From Aquisalimonas sp. (GTDB taxonomy: Bacteria > Pseudomonadota > Gammaproteobacteria > Nitrococcales > Aquisalimonadaceae), in NCBI GenBank assembly GCA_007126095.1, contig SLBZ01000003.1, positions 1 through 64,000 of the forward strand: DNA of 64,000 bases. Reading direction: 5' to 3'. The notes under the pieces are model-generated. The model had not been told where the DNA came from, did not search any database, and saw nothing but the letters and a program-made list of their open reading frames with translations. The translations under genes were made by a program, and so were the position numbers. This document shows, one piece after another, positions 54,285-63,291 of this stretch (the first letter of the stretch is position 1; each line of letters starts with the position of its first letter).

Positions 54285-55433
54285 GTGACCGACACGCAGC
54301 AGCCACAATCAGCCACCGGCGCGCCCTCCATGCGCCCGGAAAGCCGTGACGGCGGCGGTCCCTTGCGCACCGGTCTCACCACCGGGGTGTGCGCGACGGC
54401 CGCGGCGACCGCGGCCGCCCGTCTGGCGCTGGGGGATCACGTGGGCGAGCGCCAGACAGTCGTCCTGCCCAAGGGCAAGCGCGTCGAGCTGGTCCTGAAT
54501 GATCTCCGGCGCACCGGGGATGGCGCGGAGGCGGGGGTCATCAAGGACGGGGGGGATGATCCCGATGCCACCCACGGAGCCCGGGTGTGGGCGCATGCCG
54601 AGCCGCGCAGGGAGGCGGGGCTCACGTTCCATGCCGGCGCTGGCGTGGGGGTTGTCACCCGCTCCGGTCTGCCCGTCGCGGTGGGCGAGCCGGCCATCAA
54701 CCCGGTGCCCCGGCGCATGATGACCGATCATCTCCTCGAGTGTGCCGCCGCCCTCGATTACCGGGGCGGATTCTCGGTCTTCGTGGGTGTCGACAATGGC
54801 GAGCGCATCGCCGAGCGCACCATGAACGGACGTCTCGGCATTCAGGGCGGGCTGTCGATCCTGGGCACCACCGGAATCGTGCGACCGTTCTCGTGCGCTG
54901 CCTATATCGCCTCCATTCACCAGTCCATCGACGTGGCCCGCGCCAACGGCATCACCCACATCGCCTGCTGTACCGGTGGCTCCAGCGAGGCCATGGCTCG
55001 TGCCCGCTACCGCCTTGGTGACATGGCGCTGATCGAGATGGGCGACCTGATCGGTGGCGTGCTCAAGTACATCAAACGCCATCCGGTGCCACGGGTCACC
55101 CTGGCCGGCGGCTTCGGCAAGCTCAGCAAGTTCGCCGCCGGCCACGCCGATACCCACAGCCGCAAGTGCGCCATCGACCTTGACCGCCTCGCCGGCGAAG
55201 CGGCCGCTCTGGGCGCCGATACCCACCTGCGCATGCGCATGACCGCCTGCAATACCAGCATCGAGGCCCTGTCCCTGTGCCAGAGCGCAGGGATTCCCCT
55301 GGCGGACCGCATCTGTGCCCGCGCCTATGATCAGGCCCGGCGCACGCTGCCCGATGCCGTCATGCTGGACGTCTGCGCGGTGGATCGGGGCGGTCGTCTG
55401 GTGGGTACGGCGACCACGGGGGTGGCGGCATGA
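54285..55433 (+). CDS. cbiD: CbiD, cobalt-precorrin-5B (C1)-methyltransferase
   Basis: Adds the C-1 methyl group during corrin-ring synthesis. The 382-residue product starts at GTG 54285, after GAGGGAC. The hallmark N-terminal segment RTGLTTGVCATAAATAAARL is present, followed by VVTRSGLPVAVGEPAINPVP and a C-terminal GGFGKLSKFAAGHADTHS block. In several Pseudomonas-type aerobic pathways CbiD takes the place of CobF. It is the first gene under the riboswitch and overlaps the ABC ATPase start by 4 bp. Confidence 0.95.
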   Translation: MTDTQQPQSATGAPSMRPESRDGGGPLRTGLTTGVCATAAATAAARLALGDHVGERQTVVLPKGKRVELVLNDLRRTGDGAEAGVIKDGGDDPDATHGARVWAHAEPRREAGLTFHAGAGVGVVTRSGLPVAVGEPAINPVPRRMMTDHLLECAAALDYRGGFSVFVGVDNGERIAERTMNGRLGIQGGLSILGTTGIVRPFSCAAYIASIHQSIDVARANGITHIACCTGGSSEAMARARYRLGDMALIEMGDLIGGVLKYIKRHPVPRVTLAGGFGKLSKFAAGHADTHSRKCAIDLDRLAGEAAALGADTHLRMRMTACNTSIEALSLCQSAGIPLADRICARAYDQARRTLPDAVMLDVCAVDRGGRLVGTATTGVAA

Positions 55434-56362
55434 GCGCGCCGGCAATCGCGCTGGAAGGCCTGACCAAACACTACGCCAGCGGTCGCACCGGTCTCGCGGG
55501 CGTGGATCTCACGGTGGATGCTGGCTGTTTCTTTGGCCTGCTCGGCCCCAACGGGGCCGGCAAGACCACGCTGATCGGCCTGCTGACCTCGCTGGTGCGG
55601 CTGGAACAGGGCACGGTGCGCGTGTTCGGCCACGATCTGGCACGGGAGCCGGTTGCCGCGCGGCGGCTCATCGGCCTGGTCCCCCAGGAGGTGAACTTCA
55701 ACAGCTTTGAACCGGTGGCCGAGATCGTCGCCACCCAGGCGGCCTACTACGGGTTGTCGCCGCGCCGCGCACGGCAGCGCACCGATGCCGTCCTGTCCCT
55801 GATGGGGCTGGCCGATCGCGCACGGCAGACCGCCTGGGGGCTGTCCGGCGGCCTCAAGCGGCGGCTCATGATCGCCCGTGCCCTGGCGCACGAGCCGCGG
55901 CTGCTGGTGCTGGACGAGCCCACCGCCGGTGTGGATGTTGCGGCTCGCCACGACCTCTGGGCCGTGCTGCAGCGGCTGAACGCCGCCGGCACCACGGTGC
56001 TGCTGACCACACACTACCTGGAGGAGGCGGAGCAGCTTTGCGACGATCTCGCCTTCATCGACGACGGTCGCCTCATCGCCCGCGGCGGCCCCGGAGCCCT
56101 GTTGCAGGGGATGGACCACGACACCCTGGTACTGGATCTGGCCGTCGATTGCCCGGAACCGCTCCGTCTCGATGGCGTCACGGTCCGCGCCGTGGATGCG
56201 CGCACCCTGGAGGTGGACGTGCCCAGAGGCCGGCATCTCAACACCCTGTTCGCGTCGCTCACCGAAGCGGGGGTGCAGGTGACCAGTCTGCGTAACAAGA
56301 GCAATCGGCTGGAGCAGCTGTTCCTGGAGCGCCTGCGCGGACGGCAGGAGGCACCGGCATGA
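55430..56362 (+). CDS. ABC transporter ATP-binding protein (ABC-2 exporter type)
   Basis: A 310-residue nucleotide-binding subunit, most like YadG/CcmA/DrrA exporters. Walker A GPNGAGKTT is at residues 39-47, the signature LSGGLKRR at 137-144 and Walker B LLVLDEPT at 157-164. A C-terminal accessory domain of about 90 residues follows. It overlaps cbiD by 4 bp upstream and its permease by 4 bp downstream. This is not a BtuD or CbiO type protein, so it is probably an exporter subunit. Its cargo is unknown. Confidence 0.9.
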   Translation: MSAPAIALEGLTKHYASGRTGLAGVDLTVDAGCFFGLLGPNGAGKTTLIGLLTSLVRLEQGTVRVFGHDLAREPVAARRLIGLVPQEVNFNSFEPVAEIVATQAAYYGLSPRRARQRTDAVLSLMGLADRARQTAWGLSGGLKRRLMIARALAHEPRLLVLDEPTAGVDVAARHDLWAVLQRLNAAGTTVLLTTHYLEEAEQLCDDLAFIDDGRLIARGGPGALLQGMDHDTLVLDLAVDCPEPLRLDGVTVRAVDARTLEVDVPRGRHLNTLFASLTEAGVQVTSLRNKSNRLEQLFLERLRGRQEAPA

Positions 56363-57132
56363 CAGCGGCGCTCTACTGGAATGCCTATCGCGGCATGGTC
56401 GTGAAGCAGCTTCGCCGCGTTGTGCGCACCTGGATCCAGACACTGTTGCCTTCGGTGGTGAACGCGGCCCTGTTTCTCGTGGTGCTTGGCCAGCTCGTGG
56501 GGCGGGAGATCGGCACCTTCGGCGGCGTGGGCTACACGGAGTTCCTGATGCCCGGTCTGGTGATGCTGGCAGTGGTCACCAACGCCTACAGCAACGTGAC
56601 CCTGGCGGTTTTCGGCGCCAAGCTTCAGCGTCACATTGAGGAGGTCCTGGTGGCGCCCATGCCACCGTGGCTGATCGTTGCCGGTTTCGTCACCGGCGGC
56701 GTACTGCGCGGACTGCTGGTGGGGCTGCTGGTGGCCGCGCTGGCGCTGCCACTGACCGGGCTGCAGTTCCACCACCCGGCGGCCATTGCCGGCATGGCGG
56801 TGCTCGCCGCGCTGCTGTTCTCCTTCGCCGGGCTCATCAACGGCATCTATGCACGCACCTTTGACCACACCTCAGTGGTCACCACCTTCGTGCTGACACC
56901 GCTGATCTACCTGGGCGGGCTGTTCTATCCCGTCAGCCGCCTGGACGAGCCGTGGCAGAGCCTGTCACTGGCCAACCCCATGTACTACCTGATCGAGGGC
57001 TTCCGCCACGGCCTGCTCGGCACCAGTGCGGTGCCCTGGTGGGCCACGTTTGCCATGCTCGGTGTGGCCACCGCCATCGTTGGCACCGTGGCCCTGACGC
57101 TGGTGGCCCGGGGCACACGGGTGAAACCATGA
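56359..57132 (+). CDS. ABC-2 type permease
   Basis: A 257-residue membrane subunit with about six helices, of the YadH/NodJ type. The ABC-2 signature region is present (GGLFYPVSRLDEPWQSLSLA then NPMYYLIEGFRHGLLG). Together with the preceding ATPase it forms a complete two-component exporter. It overlaps both neighbours by 4 bp, so its synthesis is tied to the corrinoid enzymes. The cargo (a corrinoid, cobalt or an unrelated compound) is unknown. Confidence 0.9.
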   Translation: MTAALYWNAYRGMVVKQLRRVVRTWIQTLLPSVVNAALFLVVLGQLVGREIGTFGGVGYTEFLMPGLVMLAVVTNAYSNVTLAVFGAKLQRHIEEVLVAPMPPWLIVAGFVTGGVLRGLLVGLLVAALALPLTGLQFHHPAAIAGMAVLAALLFSFAGLINGIYARTFDHTSVVTTFVLTPLIYLGGLFYPVSRLDEPWQSLSLANPMYYLIEGFRHGLLGTSAVPWWATFAMLGVATAIVGTVALTLVARGTRVKP

Positions 57133-58520
57133 GTGGGGCGCGCGCCAACCATAACGGCGCCGTGCGCGGTGTATGCCCGGGGGTGGCCGCGCCCATGGCC
57201 AGTGGCGACGGGCTGCTGCTGCGCCTGCGCCATCCCATCGGTGGCTGGACGCCAGCGCAGGTGGGCGCCGTGGCGCAGGTGGCCGAGGAACACGGCAATC
57301 GCGCACTGGAACTCACCGTCCGTGGCAACCTGCAGCTGCGTGGGGTGCGCCCCGCAACCCTGATGGGCGCCCAAACCGCCCTCGTGGCGGCCGGCGTCGC
57401 CGACAGTGACCCCGACCGTGAGGCGGTACGCAACGTGCTGTCCGCCCCCGCGACCGACCTGGACCCGGATGCCGTCGCGGATATCACGCCGGTGGCGCGG
57501 GCCGTGGCCGATGCCATTGCCGCCGACACCGCACTTCACCGCCTGCCGGCCAAGACCGGCGTGGTCGTGGATGGGGGTGGCGCGGCGGGGATCGCCGGTG
57601 TCCATGCCGACCTGCGCCTGGACGCCGTGACCTGTGATCACGGTGGCGTGCGCTATCTGCTGAGCATTGGCGGCCGAGCGGCGGACGCGGTGCCGCTGGG
57701 ACGGGTTGCTCCGGAGCAGGCCGCCGTTGCGGCCCGGCGCGTGCTGGCGCGACTGCTGGACGACAACCCGCCGCGGCGGATGGCTGCGGCCCTGGCCGAG
57801 CGCGGCGCCGCGCCGTTCCAGGATGCGCTGGCTGAGCTGGCCGAGCCCGCCGGCACGGTGCCCGTGCCCGCGGTGGGGCCTCCGGCACCGGGAGTTGCGC
57901 CGCACGGGGTCTGGGTACACGCAGCGTTCCCGTTCGGTGCGCTCAATGCAGCGCAGCTGCGGCAGCTGGCAGTGGTGGCGGAGCTGCACGCGGCGGCAAG
58001 CGGCACACCCACGCTGCGGCTGACGCCCTGGCGCAGTGTTCTGCTCGCGGGGGTCAGCGCCGCCGCGCTGGAGCCCCTGGCTGCATTGGGTGCCATCACC
58101 GAACCGGCCGATGCCCGCCTCGGGCTCGGTGCCTGCGTCGGCGCGCCAGGCTGTGCGTCCGGTACCACCGCGACCCGGAACGATGCCCTGGCTCTGGAGG
58201 CGGCCATGCCGACACTGCTGGCTGCCGGCGAGCGGCTGCACGTCTCCGGCTGTGGCAAGGGCTGCGGTGCGCCGGTGCGGGCGGCCGCCATGCTGGTGGC
58301 GGACGGAGAGCGCTACGCCCTGACGCTGTCAGGCGGCGTCGGCGCCATGCCGGACTGGCCTGCGATGCCACTGGCGGGCGTGCATCGCCGCCTGATGGCG
58401 CTGGATGCGGTGTATGCCGGGGAGCGGCGCACACCCCGGGAATCCCTGAACGACGTGATCAACCGGCTGGGCCGCAATGATGTGGTCCGGCGCGTGGAGG
58501 AGGAGAGCAGTCATGCCTGA
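57129..58520 (+). CDS. cobG: CobG, precorrin-3B synthase
   Basis: Oxygen-dependent ring-contraction enzyme of the aerobic cobalamin pathway, related to siroheme nitrite/sulfite reductases. The start at 57129 overlaps the permease stop by 4 bp and gives 463 residues. The [4Fe-4S] ligands are visible as Cys336-x5-Cys342 (CVGAPGC) and Cys375-x3-Cys379 (CGKGC). The N-terminal ferredoxin-reductase-like block is [12 protein letters not shown], followed by [17 protein letters not shown]. Confidence 0.92.
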   Translation: MSGARANHNGAVRGVCPGVAAPMASGDGLLLRLRHPIGGWTPAQVGAVAQVAEEHGNRALELTVRGNLQLRGVRPATLMGAQTALVAAGVADSDPDREAVRNVLSAPATDLDPDAVADITPVARAVADAIAADTALHRLPAKTGVVVDGGGAAGIAGVHADLRLDAVTCDHGGVRYLLSIGGRAADAVPLGRVAPEQAAVAARRVLARLLDDNPPRRMAAALAERGAAPFQDALAELAEPAGTVPVPAVGPPAPGVAPHGVWVHAAFPFGALNAAQLRQLAVVAELHAAASGTPTLRLTPWRSVLLAGVSAAALEPLAALGAITEPADARLGLGACVGAPGCASGTTATRNDALALEAAMPTLLAAGERLHVSGCGKGCGAPVRAAAMLVADGERYALTLSGGVGAMPDWPAMPLAGVHRRLMALDAVYAGERRTPRESLNDVINRLGRNDVVRRVEEESSHA

Positions 58521-59154
58521 CAGCGTGCAGCACGACTACATCAAGGACGGCCCGGCCATCTATCGGGAATCGTTCGCCATCATTCAGGCCGAGGCCGACC
58601 TGACGCGATTCCCGGAGCGCGTGGTGCCGGCGGTGGTGCGCATGATTCACGCCTGCGGTATGACCGATCTGGCCGCCGATGTGGGCTTCTCGCCCGGTGT
58701 GGCGACGGCCGCACGGAACGCCCTGGATGCCGGTGCGCCCATTCTGTGCGACAGCCAGATGGTCGCCCACGGTATCACCCGTGCGCGGCTTCCGGCGGAC
58801 AATCCGGTGGTCTGCACCCTTCGGGACGAACGGGTGCCGGCGCTGGCCGAGCGCATCGGCAATACCCGCTCGGCGGCGGCCATGGAGCTTTGGTGGGATC
58901 AGCTCGACGGCGCCGTGGTGGCCATCGGCAATGCGCCGACGGCGCTGTTTCGCCTGCTGGAGATGCTCGACGCCGGCGCACCGCGACCCGCGGCCGTGCT
59001 TGGCATTCCCGTGGGCTTTGTCGGCGCGATCGAGAGCAAGGAGGCGCTGGCGGCCCGCGCGCCGTATATCGAATACCTGACGGTGTTCGGTCGCCGGGGA
59101 GGCAGTGCCATGGCGGCCGCGGCGGTGAACGCGCTGGCAACGGATCGGTGGTGA
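58513..59154 (+). CDS. cobH: CobH, precorrin-8X methylmutase
   Basis: Moves the C-11 methyl to C-12 to give hydrogenobyrinate. The start at 58513 ([20 protein letters not shown]) overlaps cobG by 8 bp and gives 213 residues. The active-site histidine is His46 in RMIHACGM. The core [17 protein letters not shown] and a glycine-rich end ([12 protein letters not shown]) match the family. Confidence 0.95.
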   Translation: MPDSVQHDYIKDGPAIYRESFAIIQAEADLTRFPERVVPAVVRMIHACGMTDLAADVGFSPGVATAARNALDAGAPILCDSQMVAHGITRARLPADNPVVCTLRDERVPALAERIGNTRSAAAMELWWDQLDGAVVAIGNAPTALFRLLEMLDAGAPRPAAVLGIPVGFVGAIESKEALAARAPYIEYLTVFGRRGGSAMAAAAVNALATDRW

Positions 59155-59158
59155 ACGC

Positions 59159-59905
59159 ATGACAACCCTGAACAGTATTGAAGGTGGCCGGTTCTACGGC
59201 ATCGGTACGGGGCCGGGTGACCCGGAGCTCATGACCCTGAAAGCCGCGCGGCTGATCGCCTCGGCGGACGTGGTGGCCTATTTCTGCAAGCGCGGCAAAC
59301 GGGGCAACGCGCGCGACATCGCCGACGCCCACATCCATGACCAGCAGCGCGAGGAGCCTATGGTCTATCCGGTGACCACGGAGTTGCCGCATACCTCGCA
59401 GGCCTACCGGGACCGCATCGAGGCGTTCTTCGATGCCTCCGCCGACATGCTGGCCGGGCATCTTGCCGCGGGCCGCTCGGTGGTCGTCCTCAACGAGGGC
59501 GACCCGTTCTTCTACGGCTCCTTCATGCACGTCTACCTGCGCCTCAAGGACCGCTTCCCCTCCACGATCATCCCGGGCGTCCCGTCGATCATGAGCAGTG
59601 CTGCGCTCTTGCCCACCCCCCTGACCATGCGTGACGACGTGCTTTCGGTGGTCCCCGGTACGCTCCCGGACGATGCGCTCCATGAACGCCTCTCCAGCGT
59701 TGATGCCGCGGTGATCATGAAGGTGGGCAGCAATCTCGACCGCATCGTGGCCGTGCTCGAGCGCTTGGGCATGTGCCAGCGCGCCTGGTACGTGGAGCGC
59801 TCCAGCATGGCGGCCGAGTACTGCTGCCGGCTTCCGGAGGCCAGCGTGGACAAGGCGCCCTATTTCTCCATGATCGTGGTGCCCGGCATGGGGGAGCGGC
59901 GATGA
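59159..59905 (+). CDS. cobI: CobI, precorrin-2 C20-methyltransferase
   Basis: SAM-dependent tetrapyrrole methylase, 248 residues, with the family N-terminus FYGIGTGPGDPELMTLKAAR and the second signature LNEGDPFFYGSF. The block IIPGVPSIMSSAALL matches the C20-methyltransferase branch. It starts 4 bp after cobH and its stop overlaps cobJ by 4 bp. Confidence 0.94.
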   Translation: MTTLNSIEGGRFYGIGTGPGDPELMTLKAARLIASADVVAYFCKRGKRGNARDIADAHIHDQQREEPMVYPVTTELPHTSQAYRDRIEAFFDASADMLAGHLAAGRSVVVLNEGDPFFYGSFMHVYLRLKDRFPSTIIPGVPSIMSSAALLPTPLTMRDDVLSVVPGTLPDDALHERLSSVDAAVIMKVGSNLDRIVAVLERLGMCQRAWYVERSSMAAEYCCRLPEASVDKAPYFSMIVVPGMGERR

Positions 59906-60669
59906 GTGAGGGCTGGTTGCGGGTGGTGGGTGTCGGCCCGGCGGGGCCGGAGTGGCTCACTCCGGAGACGGCGCACACGCTGCAGGACGCGACGGACCTG
60001 GTCGGTTACGGGCCTTACGTGGACCGGGTGGGCACCGCCGCAGCCCGTCGGCACGTCTCCGACAACCGCGAGGAGCTGGACCGTGCCCGGCACGCCCTGG
60101 ATCTGGCCCGTGAAGGCGGCCGGGTGGCGGTGGTCTCGGGTGGTGACCCCGGGGTGTTCGCCATGGCTGCGGCGGTGATGGAAGCTCTGGATGCCGACCG
60201 CGACGGCCGGTGGTCCGCGGTGGAGATCACCGTCGAACCCGGCGTCTCCGCCATGCAGGCGGCCGCGGCCAGGCTTGGCGCGCCCTTGGGCAACGACTTC
60301 TGTGTGCTGTCCCTGTCGGACAATCTCAAGCCGTGGTCGCTGGTGGAGCGGCGCATCCGCCTCGCAGCGGAGGGTGACTTCGCCATGGCCTTCTACAACC
60401 CGATCTCGAAGGCACGACCCTGGCAGCTGGGCGCCGCGCTGGATGTGCTGCGGTCGGTGCATGCGCCGGACACGCCGGTGGTGCTGGCGACGGCGGTCGG
60501 TCGGGGCGAGAGCGAGCGCGTGCACCTGACCACGCTTGCCGACGTCAACCCGGCCGATGCGGACATGCGCACCCTGGTGCTGGTGGGAGCGTCCACAACG
60601 CGCGTGATCGACCGCGGCGGCCGGCGTTACGTGTATACGTCGCGGTACTATCCGGAGGAGCGCACATGA
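59902..60669 (+). CDS. cobJ: CobJ, precorrin-3B C17-methyltransferase
   Basis: Tetrapyrrole methylase of 255 residues, starting at 59902 (MSEGWLRVVGVGPAGPEWLT). VVSGGDPGVFAMAA and EPGVSAMQAAAARLGAPLG are the substrate- and SAM-binding signatures of the C17 branch. The downstream part LKPWSLVERRIRLA and FYNPISKARPWQL also match. It ends the plus-strand block that begins at cbiD. A palindromic repeat and the inverted cobK follow. Confidence 0.95.
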   Translation: MSEGWLRVVGVGPAGPEWLTPETAHTLQDATDLVGYGPYVDRVGTAAARRHVSDNREELDRARHALDLAREGGRVAVVSGGDPGVFAMAAAVMEALDADRDGRWSAVEITVEPGVSAMQAAAARLGAPLGNDFCVLSLSDNLKPWSLVERRIRLAAEGDFAMAFYNPISKARPWQLGAALDVLRSVHAPDTPVVLATAVGRGESERVHLTTLADVNPADADMRTLVLVGASTTRVIDRGGRRYVYTSRYYPEERT

Positions 60670-60722
60670 CGACACCCCGCCCAGCGCACCCCCCGTGGTA
60701 TCCGGCGGGGCCGTTAGGACCC

Positions 60723-60746
60723 GTAGGGTGGACCTTCAGGTCCACC
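60723..60746 (+). repeat. GTAG-headed palindromic repeat, family A copy 6
   Basis: GTAG head with arms GGTGGACCT and AGGTCCACC, identical to copy 5. It lies between the converging ends of cobJ and cobK. Confidence 0.9.
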
Positions 60747-60767
60747 AACCGCGGCCCGGCGGGGCCG

Positions 60768-61511
60768 TTACCGACGCAGTCCCTCCAGCCAGCGGACAAC
60801 GTCTGCGGCGTCGGTGAATGCCGGCACGCCGACGGGCTCCGGTGGTCGCTCTACCATCACCACCGGGATGCCCAGCGCCCTTGCGGCGCCGAGCTTGGCG
60901 CAGGTGGCATCGCCGCCGCTTGCCTTGGACACCAGCACGTCGATGCCGTGCCCGGCCATCAGTGTCTGCTCGTCCGCCAGCCGGAACGGGCCGCGCGCCT
61001 GCAGGTAGACGGCGTCGGGCAGAGTCGGTGGCGGCTCGGGCGGATCGATGGTGCGGATGACGTAGTGTTTCTCCGGCGTGCGTTCGAAGGCCGCGAGTTC
61101 CTGCCGGCCGGTGGTGACAAGCACCCGGTGACCGAGGTCCTGCAGGGCGTCGGCGGCGGTGCCGAGATCCGGCACCGGCAGCCAGTGATCGCCCGGGCCG
61201 GGCGTCCACGGTGGCCGTCGCAGGATGGCCAGGGGAATGCCCGTCTGCCGCGCGGCCGCGGCGGCGTTGGCCGTGATGCCACTGGCGAAGGGGTGGGTTG
61301 CATCCACCAGCGCATCGATGCCGTCAGCGCGCAGGTGGGTTGCGAGGCCCTCGGCACCGCCGAATCCGCCGACGCGGTGGGACACCGGCAGGTTGCCGGG
61401 TGTGCGCGTGCGGCCGGCCAGCGATGCCTGTGCCCGGATCACCGGGTGCCCGGCCAGCGCCGTTGCCAGGGCATTGCCGTCGCTGGTGCCGGCAAGGATG
61501 AGGACCTGCAT
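60768..61511 (-). CDS. cobK: CobK, precorrin-6A reductase
   Basis: NADPH-dependent reductase of the aerobic pathway. The start at 61511 (MQVLILAGTSDGNALATALA) gives 247 residues. The family motifs LILAGTSDG, DATHPFASGITANA and VLVSKASGGDATCAKL are present. It is the only cobalamin gene on the minus strand. It is flanked by a family A repeat at its 3' end and the family B inverted pair at its 5' end. Confidence 0.94.
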   Translation of the reverse strand: MQVLILAGTSDGNALATALAGHPVIRAQASLAGRTRTPGNLPVSHRVGGFGGAEGLATHLRADGIDALVDATHPFASGITANAAAAARQTGIPLAILRRPPWTPGPGDHWLPVPDLGTAADALQDLGHRVLVTTGRQELAAFERTPEKHYVIRTIDPPEPPPTLPDAVYLQARGPFRLADEQTLMAGHGIDVLVSKASGGDATCAKLGAARALGIPVVMVERPPEPVGVPAFTDAADVVRWLEGLRR

Positions 61512-61556
61512 GATAGTGCTCCCGCGCTGGGCCTGGGTTGCAAACGTCTCGACCGG

Positions 61557-61583
61557 CCCGTAGGAGCGGCACAAGCCGCGACC
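61557..61583 (+). repeat. GTAG-headed palindromic repeat, family B left arm
   Basis: CCC then GTAGGAGCGGC ... GCCGCGACC; GCGGC and GCCGC form a small internal stem. The unit resembles the REP elements of Pseudomonas and Xanthomonas (TAGGAGCGGC-type). It matches the reverse complement of the right arm at 26 of 27 positions. Confidence 0.88.
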
Positions 61584-61603
61584 GAAGGTATTATCCCCAA
61601 TCA

Positions 61604-61630
61604 GGTCGCGGCTTGCGCCGCTCCTACGGG
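61604..61630 (-). repeat. GTAG-headed palindromic repeat, family B right arm
   Basis: Inverted partner of the element at 61557-61583 across a 20-bp AT-richer spacer. The pair could form a cruciform or long hairpin. It ends 27 bp before the cobL start codon. Confidence 0.88.
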
Positions 61631-61657
61631 GCTGGGTGGTGTGTCGGGGAGGCTGTC

Positions 61658-62881
61658 GTGACTGGCCCAGTTCACACCCCCTGGCTCACCATTATCGGCA
61701 TCGGCGAGGACGGCGTCGACGGTCTAGCGCCGGCCGCCCGGGAAGCGCTGTCCGGGGCGGACTCTCTGTTCGGCGGCCAGCGCCATCTGGATCTGGTCCC
61801 GGCCCGTGAGGGGCAGGCGCGCATCGCCTGGCCATCGCCCCTGAGCGATGCCCTGCCGTGGATCCGGGACCGTCGCGGTCGCCCCGTGTGTGTGCTCGCA
61901 ACCGGGGACCCCTTCTGGTACGGCATCGGCGCCACCCTGGCGCACGAGGTGCCGGCGGCGGAGATGACGGTTCACCCGGTGCCGTCCGCCTTCAGCCTCG
62001 CGGCGGCACGCATGGGCTGGCCGCTGCAGATAACCCGCTGCCTGTCCGCACATGGTCGTGCCCTGGACCGGGTGCGACCGTGGCTGCAGCCCGGTGCGCG
62101 CCTGCTGGTGCTGAGCTGGGATGGCACCACCGCAGCGGCGCTGGCCGAGCTGCTGCGCACCAACGGCTTCGGGGCGTCCACGCTGACCGTGCTGGAGCAC
62201 CTCGGCGGCGAGGTGGAGCAGCGCGTCGAGGCCACGGCGGCGGCCTGGAGCCAGACGCGTACGGCGGATCTCAACACCATCGCCATTGCCTGCGAGTCGG
62301 CCCCCGATGCGCGGGTGTTGCCGGCGACGGCGGGGCGGCCGGACGCGCTGTTCGAGCACGACGGCCAGATCACGAAGCGTGAGGTGCGTGCCGTGACCCT
62401 GGCGCAACTGGCCCCACGCCGCGGCGAGACGCTTTGGGATGTGGGTGCCGGCTCCGGCGCCATCGGCATCGAGTGGATGCTGGTGGACGCGCACAACCAC
62501 GCCGTCGCGGTCGAGCCGGATCCGGATCGTGCGCAGCGCGTTCAGGCCAATGCCCGGGCCTGCGGTGTGCCCGATCTTGCCTGCGTCAATGGCCGGGCGC
62601 CTGAAGCGCTGGCCGGGTTGCCGCGGCCTGATGCGGTATTCGTGGGCGGCGGCCTGACCACGGTCGGCCTGCTGACCGCCTGCCACGAGGCGCTGCCGTC
62701 CGGGGGCCGTCTGGTGGCCAACAGCGTGACCGTGGAGGGAGATGCCGTGCTCGCGGATGCGGTTGCGCGCTGGGGTGGCGAGCTGACTCGCCTCGCGGTG
62801 AGCCGCAGCGAGCCCCTGGGCGGATTCCACGGGTGGCGGCCCCTGCGGCCGGTGACCATCTGGACGCTGGTGCGGCCGTGA
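61658..62881 (+). CDS. cobL: CobL, precorrin-6Y C5,15-methyltransferase (decarboxylating)
   Basis: Bifunctional enzyme of 407 residues that methylates C-5 and C-15 and decarboxylates C-12. The N-terminal CbiE-like methylase (about 1-205) includes WLTIIGIGEDGVDGL and VLATGDPFWYGIG. The C-terminal CbiT-like domain (about 215-407) has the SAM loop LWDVGAGSGAIGIEWM near residue 265. I chose GTG at 61658, backed by GGGGAGG, because the frame further upstream runs through the repeat pair. Its stop overlaps cobE by 4 bp. Confidence 0.93.
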   Translation: MTGPVHTPWLTIIGIGEDGVDGLAPAAREALSGADSLFGGQRHLDLVPAREGQARIAWPSPLSDALPWIRDRRGRPVCVLATGDPFWYGIGATLAHEVPAAEMTVHPVPSAFSLAAARMGWPLQITRCLSAHGRALDRVRPWLQPGARLLVLSWDGTTAAALAELLRTNGFGASTLTVLEHLGGEVEQRVEATAAAWSQTRTADLNTIAIACESAPDARVLPATAGRPDALFEHDGQITKREVRAVTLAQLAPRRGETLWDVGAGSGAIGIEWMLVDAHNHAVAVEPDPDRAQRVQANARACGVPDLACVNGRAPEALAGLPRPDAVFVGGGLTTVGLLTACHEALPSGGRLVANSVTVEGDAVLADAVARWGGELTRLAVSRSEPLGGFHGWRPLRPVTIWTLVRP

Positions 62882-63291
62882 TTGCCCTGGGGGTCGGGTT
62901 CGCCAGCCGCTGCACCGGGAACGAGCTCGCCGCCGTGGTGACGGCCGTTCTGGCCGAAGTGCCCGGGTTGCTGGACGCCCATGCGGGTGCCGGTCGCCTG
63001 GCGGCGCCGGCGCACAAGCGACACGCCGGGCTGTTGGAGCCAGTGGCCCGGGATCTCGGGCTGACGCCGGTTTATGTCACTCGGGACCAGCTCTCGGTGT
63101 GGCAGCCCGCGACGGTCACCCGTTCGCGACTCGCCGAAGCGGCGGTGGGCCTGCCCGCCGTGGCTGAAGCGGCGGCGCTGGCCGCCGCCGGCCCAGGGGC
63201 AAGGCTGTGCGTCCCTCGCCGTACGGCCGGCCCGGCCACCTGCGCTCTGGCGCTGACTGATGCCGAAAACCCGATAACGGAGACGCCATGA
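62878..63291 (+). CDS. cobE: CobE / CbiG C-terminal-domain-like cobalamin biosynthesis protein
   Basis: A 137-residue protein that starts at GTG 62878, overlapping cobL by 4 bp (GTGA). The N-terminus [20 protein letters not shown] is typical of the CobE/CbiG_C domain. The end [16 protein letters not shown] also fits. CobE is needed for aerobic cobalamin synthesis in some species, but its exact reaction is not settled. It overlaps the cobM start by 4 bp. Confidence 0.85.
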   Translation: MIALGVGFASRCTGNELAAVVTAVLAEVPGLLDAHAGAGRLAAPAHKRHAGLLEPVARDLGLTPVYVTRDQLSVWQPATVTRSRLAEAAVGLPAVAEAAALAAAGPGARLCVPRRTAGPATCALALTDAENPITETP

